Shown one piece after another: positions 43,583-50,459 of a stretch of DNA of 63,714 bases. The DNA lies in the IMG/VR virus record IMGVR_UViG_3300025096_000015, positions 1 through 63,714 of that record; one strand, 5' to 3'. The notes under the pieces were generated by a model. It was not told where the DNA came from and made no database searches. It worked only from the letters and a program-made list of their open reading frames with translations. Source of the stretch: a virus. The translations under genes were made by a program, and so were the position numbers. Within the stretch, counting starts at the first letter, position 1. Each line of letters begins with the position of its first letter.

Positions 43583-44782
43583 ATGTTATTTCAGACATTG
43601 GACAGTAAACATGAATGCGTAGGAGTATATTATGACGGAGAACTTTATTTTGATCATGAGCTTCCTGACAGAGTTAGTGAAACATGGTCTTACGCATCTT
43701 TTCTCAGGGATAGAGAAGTTAGATACGGCCATTTGCAATGTGGTGGTAAGACTCTTGACGATGTTTGTCCCGACTCTTTAAAAGAAGACTGGGATAGTAT
43801 TAATAATAAATTAAAAGCATTTCTGAAATCTTTTCACTTTTCAAAAGTGTCCCTTGATGACAATTGTTTTTATGACTTGGTGCCGAAGAAGTTCTTACTT
43901 GAATTCTGTGAAATCAAAAACCGAATTACAAAGCACGTTTTCGAAAATTTTTTGCCGCCCAAAAATTTGAGATTTTTAACTTTATTATCAAGAGTAGTCG
44001 AGGATATAAATCAGCAAAAATTAAATATTGATATTGACGGATTTAAACCGCATCTCGCTGAATATAAAGCGAGACAATGGAGAAAGAAAATTCAAGGTAT
44101 TTCTCCTTATATAAAATATGATATTTTTGGTACCAAAACAGGAAGACTGACAACAAAGAAATATAGTTTTCCAATTCTCACCTTCCCGAAGAAATATCGG
44201 TCCATTCTCAAACCAAATAATGATATATTTGTTGAACTGGATTACAATGGAGCGGAGTTGAGAACTCTGATGGCGTTGTCAGACAAAAACCAGCCGACAA
44301 TGGATATTCATGAATGGAACAGAAGACATTTATCTAACAACAAGGTTATGTCTAGACAAGAAGTTAAAAATTCCATCTTTGCGTGGTTGTATAACTCGAA
44401 AAAACATCCAAATGAGACCGCACTAAGAAAGATGTTTGATAAGGATAAAGTCTTGAGTGAGTATTGGGATGGCGAGACTGTAAAAACCTGTTTCAATAGA
44501 GAGATACCAGCTGATAAGCATCATGCTCTGAACTATATTATCCAGAGCACATGTGCTGATCTTATTTTGCAAAAAATGATTAAAATTTATGATATACTAG
44601 ATGGTAGGAAATCAAATGTTGCTTTTTGCGTACATGATAGTATAGTTATTGATTTGCATTCAGAGGACAAACATTTAATGAAAGATATAATAAGTGAATT
44701 TTCGAATACGAGATTTGGAAAGTTTAAAACCAGTGTAAAGACTGGAAAAGACTTCGGGAACCTCGAGGAGCTTGTGATATAA
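43583..44782 (+). CDS. Short family A (PolI-like) DNA polymerase
   Basis: This 399-residue protein holds a palm-fingers polymerase core but no exonuclease domain. FGTKTGRLTTK and FPILTFPKKYRSIL precede motif A FVELDYNGAELRTL (about 216-229). Motif B is RQEVKNSIFAWLY with the R-x3-K-x3-F-x3-Y spacing of PolI. Motif C is FCVHDSIVID (350-353 VHDS), where the usual VHDE has Ser for Glu. The retained Asp pair suggests activity, but the E-to-S change is unusual. With DnaE and a flap nuclease in the same genome, gap filling or primer replacement is a likely job. It is TAATG-coupled to the tubulin-like gene. Confidence 0.8.
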   Translation: MLFQTLDSKHECVGVYYDGELYFDHELPDRVSETWSYASFLRDREVRYGHLQCGGKTLDDVCPDSLKEDWDSINNKLKAFLKSFHFSKVSLDDNCFYDLVPKKFLLEFCEIKNRITKHVFENFLPPKNLRFLTLLSRVVEDINQQKLNIDIDGFKPHLAEYKARQWRKKIQGISPYIKYDIFGTKTGRLTTKKYSFPILTFPKKYRSILKPNNDIFVELDYNGAELRTLMALSDKNQPTMDIHEWNRRHLSNNKVMSRQEVKNSIFAWLYNSKKHPNETALRKMFDKDKVLSEYWDGETVKTCFNREIPADKHHALNYIIQSTCADLILQKMIKIYDILDGRKSNVAFCVHDSIVIDLHSEDKHLMKDIISEFSNTRFGKFKTSVKTGKDFGNLEELVI

Positions 44783-45681
44783 TGGATACCGTTATTGGAT
44801 TAGGTCAGGCCGGATGTAATATTGCTGATGAGTTTGCGAAATACGGTCAGTACAAAATTTATAAAATTGACGCCGGCGACAACATCGAACGAGCAGATTG
44901 GTCATGGGCTTCATATGGAATTAGTGGAGAAATCAATGAAAATGAAGAAGGCGGTAAATATGAAATTCCTCGTTTAAATAGTCCGGAAGAATATGAAGAA
45001 AAATGTCCAGATATGAGAGCGACCTTTAGGGAACTCAAGGGAGAGGTACTTTTTGTTGTAGGAGGTTCTGGAGATATTTCTGGTGCCTCCTTAAGAGTTT
45101 TGGAGTACTTGAGCCACTGCGATATAAGCGTTTTATATATAAGGCCGGATCTAGAATTGCTTTCATTGAGTAAAAGTCAACATGAGTGGACTACATTTAA
45201 TATTTTACAAGAGTATGCCAGATCAGGAGTATTCAAGAGAATTTACCTCGTCAGCAATTCAGAAGTTGAAAAGCACTTAGGAGAGATACCAGTTATTGGG
45301 TATTATGATAAGTTGAACGAAATGATCGTTTCAACATTTCACATGGTTAACGTTTATAATCATAATAAAGCTGTAGCTTCTAATTTTTCAGACCCTGATA
45401 ATATCAATAGAATTTCTACGATTGGAATTGCCAACAGTGATGATGGCGAAAAGAAATTATTTTATTCACTTGACAAAGTAGAAGAATTAAGGTATTATTA
45501 TGCTATAAACAAAAAAAAATTAGAAGAAGAGGGAGACTTGTTCAAAAAGATCAGAGAGCAAATTAAAAGCGATATAAAAACCAGTTATGGAATATTCGCA
45601 ACGAGCTATGAACAGAATTATGTTTATACTGTCGCTCACACGTCAGAAATTCAACGACAAAAAAATGAAAAAAACACTTGA
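44782..45681 (+). CDS. Divergent FtsZ/tubulin-like protein
   Basis: This 299-residue protein starts with a nucleotide-loop pattern of the tubulin superfamily: TVIGLGQAGCNIADEF (compare GVGGAGNNAVN of FtsZ). A second strand and turn follow (YKIDAGDN), then VLFVVGGSGDISGASLRVLE (residues 89-108), which fits the tubulin signature loop GGGTGTG with changes. IYLVSNSEVEK near 158 is placed like the T6 loop, followed by a core helix. The signature is degenerate, so GTP binding is not certain. Tubulin relatives in jumbo phages (PhuZ) move or centre phage DNA. It lies between polymerase and ssDNA-binding genes. Confidence 0.6.
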   Translation: MDTVIGLGQAGCNIADEFAKYGQYKIYKIDAGDNIERADWSWASYGISGEINENEEGGKYEIPRLNSPEEYEEKCPDMRATFRELKGEVLFVVGGSGDISGASLRVLEYLSHCDISVLYIRPDLELLSLSKSQHEWTTFNILQEYARSGVFKRIYLVSNSEVEKHLGEIPVIGYYDKLNEMIVSTFHMVNVYNHNKAVASNFSDPDNINRISTIGIANSDDGEKKLFYSLDKVEELRYYYAINKKKLEEEGDLFKKIREQIKSDIKTSYGIFATSYEQNYVYTVAHTSEIQRQKNEKNT

Positions 45682-45706
45682 CAAATGAATTTAGTTGTGT
45701 TACTAT
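45678..45706 (+). promoter_or_regulatory. Consensus sigma70-type promoter (TTGACA-17-TACTAT)
   Basis: TTGACA at 45678 overlaps the stop codon of the tubulin-like gene; TACTAT lies at 45701 after 17 bases, with TTGTGT before it, as at 6435 and 58693. It should transcribe the ssDNA-binding gene and probably the isomerase and UvsX. Confidence 0.8.
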
Positions 45707-45764
45707 AAAGACAGCAGAATGAGAGATTAGTCATTCTGACTTTAACCCAAAAAGGAGAAATAAT

Positions 45765-46505
45765 ATGGGTATTGATATGGAAAAAATGCGCTCACGCCGC
45801 GCCGACCTCGACAATAGAAATGGCAATAATCGAGAGTCCTTTTGGAAGCCGCAAGATGGAGAAACGACGATTCGAATCGTTCCCACTCCTGATGGCGATC
45901 CTTTCAAGGATTATTGGTTCCACTATAATGTTGGTGTCAACTCAGGGTTCCTGAGTCCAAAGAAGAACTTTGGAGAAGACGATGCGCTTGATGCATTCGT
46001 TCGTAAACTCTATAAGGAGGGCACGGAGGACAGTATTAAGATGGCAAAGTCTCTGTCAGCTAGGCAACGCTTTTTTGCTCCCGTGGTAGTTCGCGGCGAG
46101 GAAGAAAAGGGCGTGCGTATTTGGGGCTTTGGCAAGATGGCTTACGAAAAGCTACTCAATCTTGTCCTTAATCCTGAATATGGCGACATTACAGATTCTG
46201 AAACTGGAACGGATCTTGTAATTCGCTACGGGAAGCCCGCAGGGGCATCCTTTCCTCAAACGGAGATTACTCCACGCCGGCGCCCTTCGCCGTTGTGCGA
46301 GGATGAAGCTCAATGTGCTGAATGGCTGGATACTATTCCGGACCTTAGTAAGCTCTTTGATCGTAAAACTCCGGAAGAAGTTGAAACCATTCTTGACGAA
46401 TATTTGTCGGGGAATGTCGATGATGCCTCTTCTGATAACGTAGAGAAGTATAATACTGAGTCAGGCGACTCGGTGGATAAAGCTTTTAGTGAGCTTCTTT
46501 CATAA
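45765..46505 (+). CDS. gp32: Single-stranded DNA-binding protein (gp32-like)
   Basis: This 246-residue protein coats ssDNA during replication and recombination. Its N-terminal part, ESFWKPQDGETTIRIVPTPD, DPFKDYWFHYNVG and ARQRFFAPVVVRGEEEKGVR, then IWGFGKMAYEKLLNLV, matches T4-type gp32. It ends in an acidic tail, used in gp32 to recruit partners. A Cys-rich zinc site as in T4 gp32 is not evident. Codon use is GC-richer than neighbours, as in the capsid gene, fitting high expression. AAAGGAGA precedes the ATG. Confidence 0.85.
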   Translation: MGIDMEKMRSRRADLDNRNGNNRESFWKPQDGETTIRIVPTPDGDPFKDYWFHYNVGVNSGFLSPKKNFGEDDALDAFVRKLYKEGTEDSIKMAKSLSARQRFFAPVVVRGEEEKGVRIWGFGKMAYEKLLNLVLNPEYGDITDSETGTDLVIRYGKPAGASFPQTEITPRRRPSPLCEDEAQCAEWLDTIPDLSKLFDRKTPEEVETILDEYLSGNVDDASSDNVEKYNTESGDSVDKAFSELLS

Positions 46506-46523
46506 ATCTCTCTCACCCGCAGG

Positions 46524-46547
46524 GAGGCACGGGGTTACAGGTGCCTC
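46524..46547 (+). other. Hairpin between ssDNA-binding and isomerase genes
   Basis: A perfect 7-bp stem, GAGGCAC/GTGCCTC, encloses a 10-base loop (GGGGTTACAG). No T run follows, so it is not a standard terminator. It may be an RNA stabiliser, processing site or attenuator between a highly and a weakly expressed gene. Confidence 0.6.
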
Positions 46548-46574
46548 AAATTTAACAAAAAGGGGTGAATTATA

Positions 46575-47075
46575 ATGAGTAAGAAAAAAAGTAAGAAAAA
46601 AGTAAAGGAAAAGGTAGAAAGCGTAAAGGTACAAAGTGGTCAACTTGTAAATGTGCATTACGTTGGAACGTTTGAGGACGGTACTGAATTTGACAGTTCT
46701 CGTGAACGAGAAGAATCTATTTCTGTTCAAGTTGGTTCTGGTAATCTTATTGCCGGCTTTGATGCGGCTTTACATGGTATGACCATCGGAGAAGTCAAAA
46801 AAGTTACATTGGAGCCTTCAGAGGCTTATGGAGAAGTAGACCCAGAGTTTGTTCAATCAGTCCCTCTTCAATCATTTCCTCCAGATTTTGATTTTAAGGA
46901 AGGAGCGATGGTTCAAGGTCAGAACCCCGATGGAAATTCGGTGACTGCTAGGATTGATTCCGTTAGTGATGATTCTGTTGTACTGAACTTTAATCATCCG
47001 TTGGCAGGGAAGAAGTTGAATTTTGAAATTGAACTTTTGAGTGTCGAAGATCAAGTCGCAGAGCAAGAGGAGTAA
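46575..47075 (+). CDS. SlyD-like FKBP-type peptidyl-prolyl isomerase
   Basis: This 166-residue protein has a Lys-rich start, then a SlyD/FKBP domain: VNVHYVGTFEDGTEFDSS, VQVGSGNLIAGFDAALHGMT and GEVKKVTLEPSEAYGEVDPE. An insert-in-flap region follows (FVQSVPLQSFPPDF, VTARIDSVSDDSVVLNFNHP), then LAGKKLNFEIELLSV. Prolyl isomerisation and chaperone activity are expected. It lacks the His/Cys-rich metal tail of cellular SlyD and ends in an acidic one. Its place between ssDNA-binding protein and UvsX suggests it helps these or other phage proteins fold. AAAGGGG precedes the ATG. Confidence 0.85.
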   Translation: MSKKKSKKKVKEKVESVKVQSGQLVNVHYVGTFEDGTEFDSSREREESISVQVGSGNLIAGFDAALHGMTIGEVKKVTLEPSEAYGEVDPEFVQSVPLQSFPPDFDFKEGAMVQGQNPDGNSVTARIDSVSDDSVVLNFNHPLAGKKLNFEIELLSVEDQVAEQEE

Positions 47076-47086
47076 AAGATTTAATT

Positions 47087-48202
47087 ATGGCGAGAAAAGC
47101 TAAAACTAAAGCAGGAAAACTTTCCATGTCAGACATGCGAAATCTTATTAATAGAAAGGCTGGCATGTCTGTTGCACATGATTTAACAAGTGCTAATCCA
47201 ACCGAGGTAAAAGATTGGATTCCAACAGGCTCTCGCTGGTTGGACTCAATTGTTTGTCGCGGGAAATTAACTGGCATACCAGTAGGTAAGGTTGTTGAAA
47301 TTGCTGGTTTAGAATCAACTGGCAAGTCTTATATGGCTGCTCAGATTGCCGCCAATGCTCAGAACATGGGCATTGATGTAATCTATTTTGATTCTGAGTC
47401 TGCGATTGATCCAACTTTTCTGGAGCGCACAGGCTGTAATCTGGAAAACTTGCTTTATATTCAAGCACAGAGTGTAGAGTTCGTACTTGAGACAATTGAG
47501 GATCTTCTCGCCAATAATGAAAATCGTATGCTCTTTATTTGGGACAGTCTTGCTCTGACCCCATCTGTTAGTGATGTTGAAGGCGATTTCAATCCTCTCT
47601 CTTCAATGGCTGTAAAAGCCAGAATACTCGCCAAAGGCATGTCCAAATTGACTGTTCCCATAGCGAACAGCCAATCGACATTTCTCGTTCTTAATCAACT
47701 TAAGACAAACATCACTAGAAGCCCTTCTGAAGCAATGGTAGAGCCTTATATGACGCCTGGTGGAAAAGCTATGATATACGCATATTCTTTACGCGTATGG
47801 CTTACAGGAAGAAAAGCAAAGGCTAGCTATGTGCTAGACGAAAGAGGGTTTAGGGTGGGGTCAGAGGTCAAGGCTACTCTCAAAAAGAGTCGCTTTGGCA
47901 CCCAAGGTAGACAAGCAAGTTTTAAAATTTTATGGGGAGATAATATTGGTGTTCAGGATGAAGAGAGTTGGTTCGAAGCAATCAAAGGTTCAGAACACCT
48001 CAAGCAGAGCGGAGCATGGTATTCGCTACAGTATAAAGATGGCACAGAAGAAAAGTTTCAGCCATCAAAATGGAAAAATATGTTGACAAATAAGAAATTT
48101 CGTGATAGAGTGTTAGATATAATGGATGAAGAAGTTATCTTAAAGTTCGACAAACGACAAGGCGAAGCATCGGACTTTTATGATATTGAACAAGAAGAGT
48201 AA
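47087..48202 (+). CDS. uvsX: UvsX/RecA-like recombinase
   Basis: This 371-residue strand-exchange ATPase has Walker A GLESTGKS (74-81), a catalytic Glu segment YFDSESAIDPTF, Walker B MLFIWDSLA (about 148-156), DNA-binding-loop region LNQLKTNITRSPSEAMVEPY and TPGGKAMIYAYSLRVWLT. Length is close to T4 UvsX (391). It pairs with the resection nuclease at 6490 and the ssDNA-binding protein to run recombination-dependent replication. Starts 11 bases after the isomerase; the same operon is likely. Confidence 0.9.
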   Translation: MARKAKTKAGKLSMSDMRNLINRKAGMSVAHDLTSANPTEVKDWIPTGSRWLDSIVCRGKLTGIPVGKVVEIAGLESTGKSYMAAQIAANAQNMGIDVIYFDSESAIDPTFLERTGCNLENLLYIQAQSVEFVLETIEDLLANNENRMLFIWDSLALTPSVSDVEGDFNPLSSMAVKARILAKGMSKLTVPIANSQSTFLVLNQLKTNITRSPSEAMVEPYMTPGGKAMIYAYSLRVWLTGRKAKASYVLDERGFRVGSEVKATLKKSRFGTQGRQASFKILWGDNIGVQDEESWFEAIKGSEHLKQSGAWYSLQYKDGTEEKFQPSKWKNMLTNKKFRDRVLDIMDEEVILKFDKRQGEASDFYDIEQEE

Positions 48203-48204
48203 AG

Positions 48205-48558
48205 ATGAAAAAGCTAGTCCTTTTGCTGCCGTTGTTTCTCAGTGTCAGCTGTGTTAGATATGTAGAAGAAATACCTTCGGCAAAATATTGTGAAATAGAG
48301 TACGTTGAAACCAAATATAATGGGTTGGTTCTACCCTGTTTTGACGATCAAAAATGGTACAGAGATGTGGTGCCGTGTAACAAAGTAGCTGGTTATCGAC
48401 GTGTGAGCCCCGTCGTCTACTTTATTTCATGGCATGGAATGTACAATCCAAATCGTATATATCTCCGCCGCATCCCCCGTCCTCACCCACGCCGCATTCG
48501 TAAAACTGCGAAGCGTGAAAAATCCTTTACAAAGCCAAGACATTACGGTGGGCAATGA
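48205..48558 (+). CDS. Small secreted protein or lipoprotein
   Basis: This 117-residue protein has a signal peptide (MKKLVLLLPLFLSVSCVRY). Cys16 could be lipid-modified, though the box LSVSC is weak. The mature part has three further cysteines and an Arg/His/Pro-rich basic tail. It starts 2 bases after UvsX and overlaps the deaminase by ATGA. An outer-membrane spanin or an envelope-directed exclusion protein is conceivable; no family is recognised. Confidence 0.5.
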   Translation: MKKLVLLLPLFLSVSCVRYVEEIPSAKYCEIEYVETKYNGLVLPCFDDQKWYRDVVPCNKVAGYRRVSPVVYFISWHGMYNPNRIYLRRIPRPHPRRIRKTAKREKSFTKPRHYGGQ

Positions 48559-48950
48559 AAATCACGAACAAAACTCAGCGTTATCTATCTGTAGCCAAAA
48601 GAGTAGCCCAACAAGGCGCCTGCGAGAAAACTAGTCACGGCGCAGTGTTGGTGAAGGGCGGCAACGTTATAAACGCTGCTCGAAACAAGTGGACTTATTC
48701 TTCTTTTGGTAAAAGATTTCGCGAGAGAGGTAAAGGAATATCAACTCTTCATGCAGAGCTAGCAGTCGTTCTCAATTTAGATAGATCTATAACGCGAGGA
48801 ACGGACATTTATGTTGTCAGAGTTAATAAGAAGGGAGACTTTAAAATGAGCAAGCCATGCAGTATGTGTGAAACTGCTCTTAAACACGTTGGAATAAAGA
48901 GAGTATATTACACGACAGATGATGGGACTATTGAATACTACAAATTATGA
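48555..48950 (+). CDS. Cytidine/deoxycytidylate deaminase family protein
   Basis: This 131-residue protein has the zinc-dependent deaminase signature: LHAELAVV (His66, Glu68) and KPCSMCETALKHVG (Cys102, Cys105). The likely substrate is a free cytidine or dCMP, feeding dUMP for dTTP synthesis together with the dUTPase at 63614. It is shorter than T4 Cd (193) and lacks its extra zinc site, so base editing of nucleic acid cannot be excluded. Overlaps the neighbouring genes at both ends. Confidence 0.75.
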   Translation: MKITNKTQRYLSVAKRVAQQGACEKTSHGAVLVKGGNVINAARNKWTYSSFGKRFRERGKGISTLHAELAVVLNLDRSITRGTDIYVVRVNKKGDFKMSKPCSMCETALKHVGIKRVYYTTDDGTIEYYKL

Positions 48951-49215
48951 TTCTAATGATAGCATGGAAGAGAGATTTTTGGAAGAACTAAGAGAGTCTT
49001 TTCCAAAAATGAAATTCACTCTTATCAATTTGGAACTTCCGAGTCCGTTGTTTGATTGTGGGGAACGACAAACTCTCAAGGCCGGCAGAAAGAAACTTAA
49101 ATCATCATGGACTCCTCCATTGTCAGAAATTAAAGAGGAAGAGTTTTACCAGCGTTTGTTGGGTGAGTGCATAGATGAAATTAACAAGTTATATCCAAAA
49201 AGAAGGTGGTTTTGA
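48919..49215 (+). CDS. Small protein of unknown function
   Basis: This frame encodes up to 98 residues; a shorter start at ATG 48964 (MEERFLEELRESFPKMKFTL) gives 83. Neither has a clear ribosome binding site, and the 48919 start would overlap the deaminase by 32 bases. The C-terminus reads CIDEINKLYPKRRWF. It is coupled to the next gene, whose start lies inside its end. No family recognised. Confidence 0.5.
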   Translation: MMGLLNTTNYDSNDSMEERFLEELRESFPKMKFTLINLELPSPLFDCGERQTLKAGRKKLKSSWTPPLSEIKEEEFYQRLLGECIDEINKLYPKRRWF

Positions 49216-50177
49216 AAAGAGTACTAATAATTGATGCCCTTAATATTTATTTGAGAGCTTATATATCCAACCCTTCAATTGCTTCGAATGGTCAGCCAAT
49301 TGGAGGAGCATTTGGCTTCCTTAAATCTTTACAGAAATACTGTAGAGAGATGAAGCCAGATCATATTGTTGTTTGTTGGGATGGTCCTGATGGAAGCAGA
49401 AAAAGAAAGACAATGCACAAAGGCTATAAACAAGGCAGAAAGCCCATTCGTCTTAATCGTAATGTACGTATCATGTCTGAAGAGGAAGAGCAAAACAATA
49501 AAGTTTGGCAGCAACAAAGATTGATAACATACCTTAACTGTCTTCCTGTTTCTCAGATCATGATTGAAAAAATTGAAGCAGATGACATCATTAGTTATGT
49601 TGCACAAATGCCTCATTTCAAAGACGCCCAGAAAGTTATCATTTCCAGCGATAAGGATTTTTATCAACTTTGTAATGATAAAACAGTGGTATACAGACCG
49701 GTCCAAATTGAGTTCATAAACGTCAAAAGGTTGGTTGAGACGTTCGGTATACATCCAAACAACTTCGCCCTCGCAAGGGCTATTTGCGGCGATAAGAGCG
49801 ACAACCTAGACGGTGTTGGCGGCGCAGGGTTAAAGACCGTTGCTAAGCGGTTTCCGTTCCTCTCAGAGGCAAATACACACGAGATAGGGACGCTCCTGAA
49901 GGCGTGTGAAGAAGTTGAAAACCCTCTAAAAGTTCATCATAATATTTTGAGTGGAGAGAAGAAAATAATAAGAAATTATAAGATGATGCAGTTGTATACT
50001 CCTCTTATTTCAGTGCAAGCTAGTCAAAAGATTAAGTACGCTATCAAGGATATGACACCAGAATTAAACAAAACTCAATGCATCGGCTTGATGATTGAAG
50101 ATGGTATCGGTGCATACGATTGGTCAGAAATGTTTGCGACAATGAAAAGAATTTGCTTGACACCGATTGAAAAATGA
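49212..50177 (+). CDS. 5'-3' exonuclease / flap endonuclease (T4 RNase H-like)
   Basis: This protein of about 321 residues has the FEN/PIN acid cluster: VLIIDALNIYLRA, HIVVCWDGPDGSRKR, KIEADDIISYV, IISSDKDFYQL and GDKSDNLDGVGGAG, the last also being the helix-hairpin-helix. It removes RNA primers and flaps on the lagging strand. The start is TTG 49212 with AAGAAGG at 5 bases, or GTG 49206; neither is ATG. It supplies the nuclease that the PolI-like gene at 43583 lacks. A GC-rich patch covers the helix-hairpin-helix part (49760-49900). Confidence 0.85.
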   Translation: MKRVLIIDALNIYLRAYISNPSIASNGQPIGGAFGFLKSLQKYCREMKPDHIVVCWDGPDGSRKRKTMHKGYKQGRKPIRLNRNVRIMSEEEEQNNKVWQQQRLITYLNCLPVSQIMIEKIEADDIISYVAQMPHFKDAQKVIISSDKDFYQLCNDKTVVYRPVQIEFINVKRLVETFGIHPNNFALARAICGDKSDNLDGVGGAGLKTVAKRFPFLSEANTHEIGTLLKACEEVENPLKVHHNILSGEKKIIRNYKMMQLYTPLISVQASQKIKYAIKDMTPELNKTQCIGLMIEDGIGAYDWSEMFATMKRICLTPIEK

Positions 50178-50185
50178 GTTATAGT
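50157..50185 (+). promoter_or_regulatory. Consensus sigma70-type promoter overlapping gene end (TTGACA-17-TATAGT)
   Basis: TTGACA at 50157 lies in the last codons of the flap nuclease gene; TATAGT at 50180 follows after 17 bases. Transcription would begin near 50192, inside the first codons of the small gene at 50174, and would cover the tRNA, helicase and NrdJ. Confidence 0.65.
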
Positions 50186-50365
50186 AGTAAAATGATTCAT
50201 GACAAAGACAGAAAGATGGAAGAGATTATTTTAGAAGTACTTGAAGATTTTAATAGTTATTCAACAAACATCTCTTCAGAAATTTCTAGGAGAATGATTG
50301 CAAAGGCGGTTATTAAGAAAATCAAGAAGATATACAACTACGATGTAAAGTATTTTTATAGTTAA
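50174..50365 (+). CDS. Small protein of unknown function
   Basis: This 63-residue frame starts by ATGA overlap with the flap nuclease. It is Lys/Ile-rich and helical (SRRMIAKAVIKKIKKIYNY). A promoter overlaps its start, so transcripts from that promoter would only allow later starts such as ATG 50192 or 50216. No family recognised. Confidence 0.5.
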   Translation: MSYSSKMIHDKDRKMEEIILEVLEDFNSYSTNISSEISRRMIAKAVIKKIKKIYNYDVKYFYS

Positions 50366-50370
50366 AATTT

Positions 50371-50444
50371 ACGCCCGTAGTTTAGTAGGTTAGAGCGCCA
50401 CTCTTATAAGGTGGAAGTCCCTGGTTCAAGTCCAGGCGGGCGTA
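50371..50444 (+). tRNA. tRNA-Ile (anticodon UAU)
   Basis: The cloverleaf is complete: acceptor ACGCCCG/CGGGCGT with discriminator A, D-arm GTTT/GAGC, anticodon stem CCACT/GGTGG with loop CTTATAA (anticodon TAT), variable AAGTC and T-arm CCTGG/CCAGG with loop TTCAAGT. CCA is not encoded. It reads AUA directly, a codon common in this AT-rich genome and rare in many hosts. It lies in the gap before the helicase. Confidence 0.92.
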
Positions 50445-50459
50445 CTAAAAAAGGTTATT

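Noticed and set aside
48083-48123. TTGACA and TATAAT near the end of uvsX
   Set aside because: The two boxes are 29 bases apart; the 17-base alternative is TAGAGT, a poor -10. Not called.
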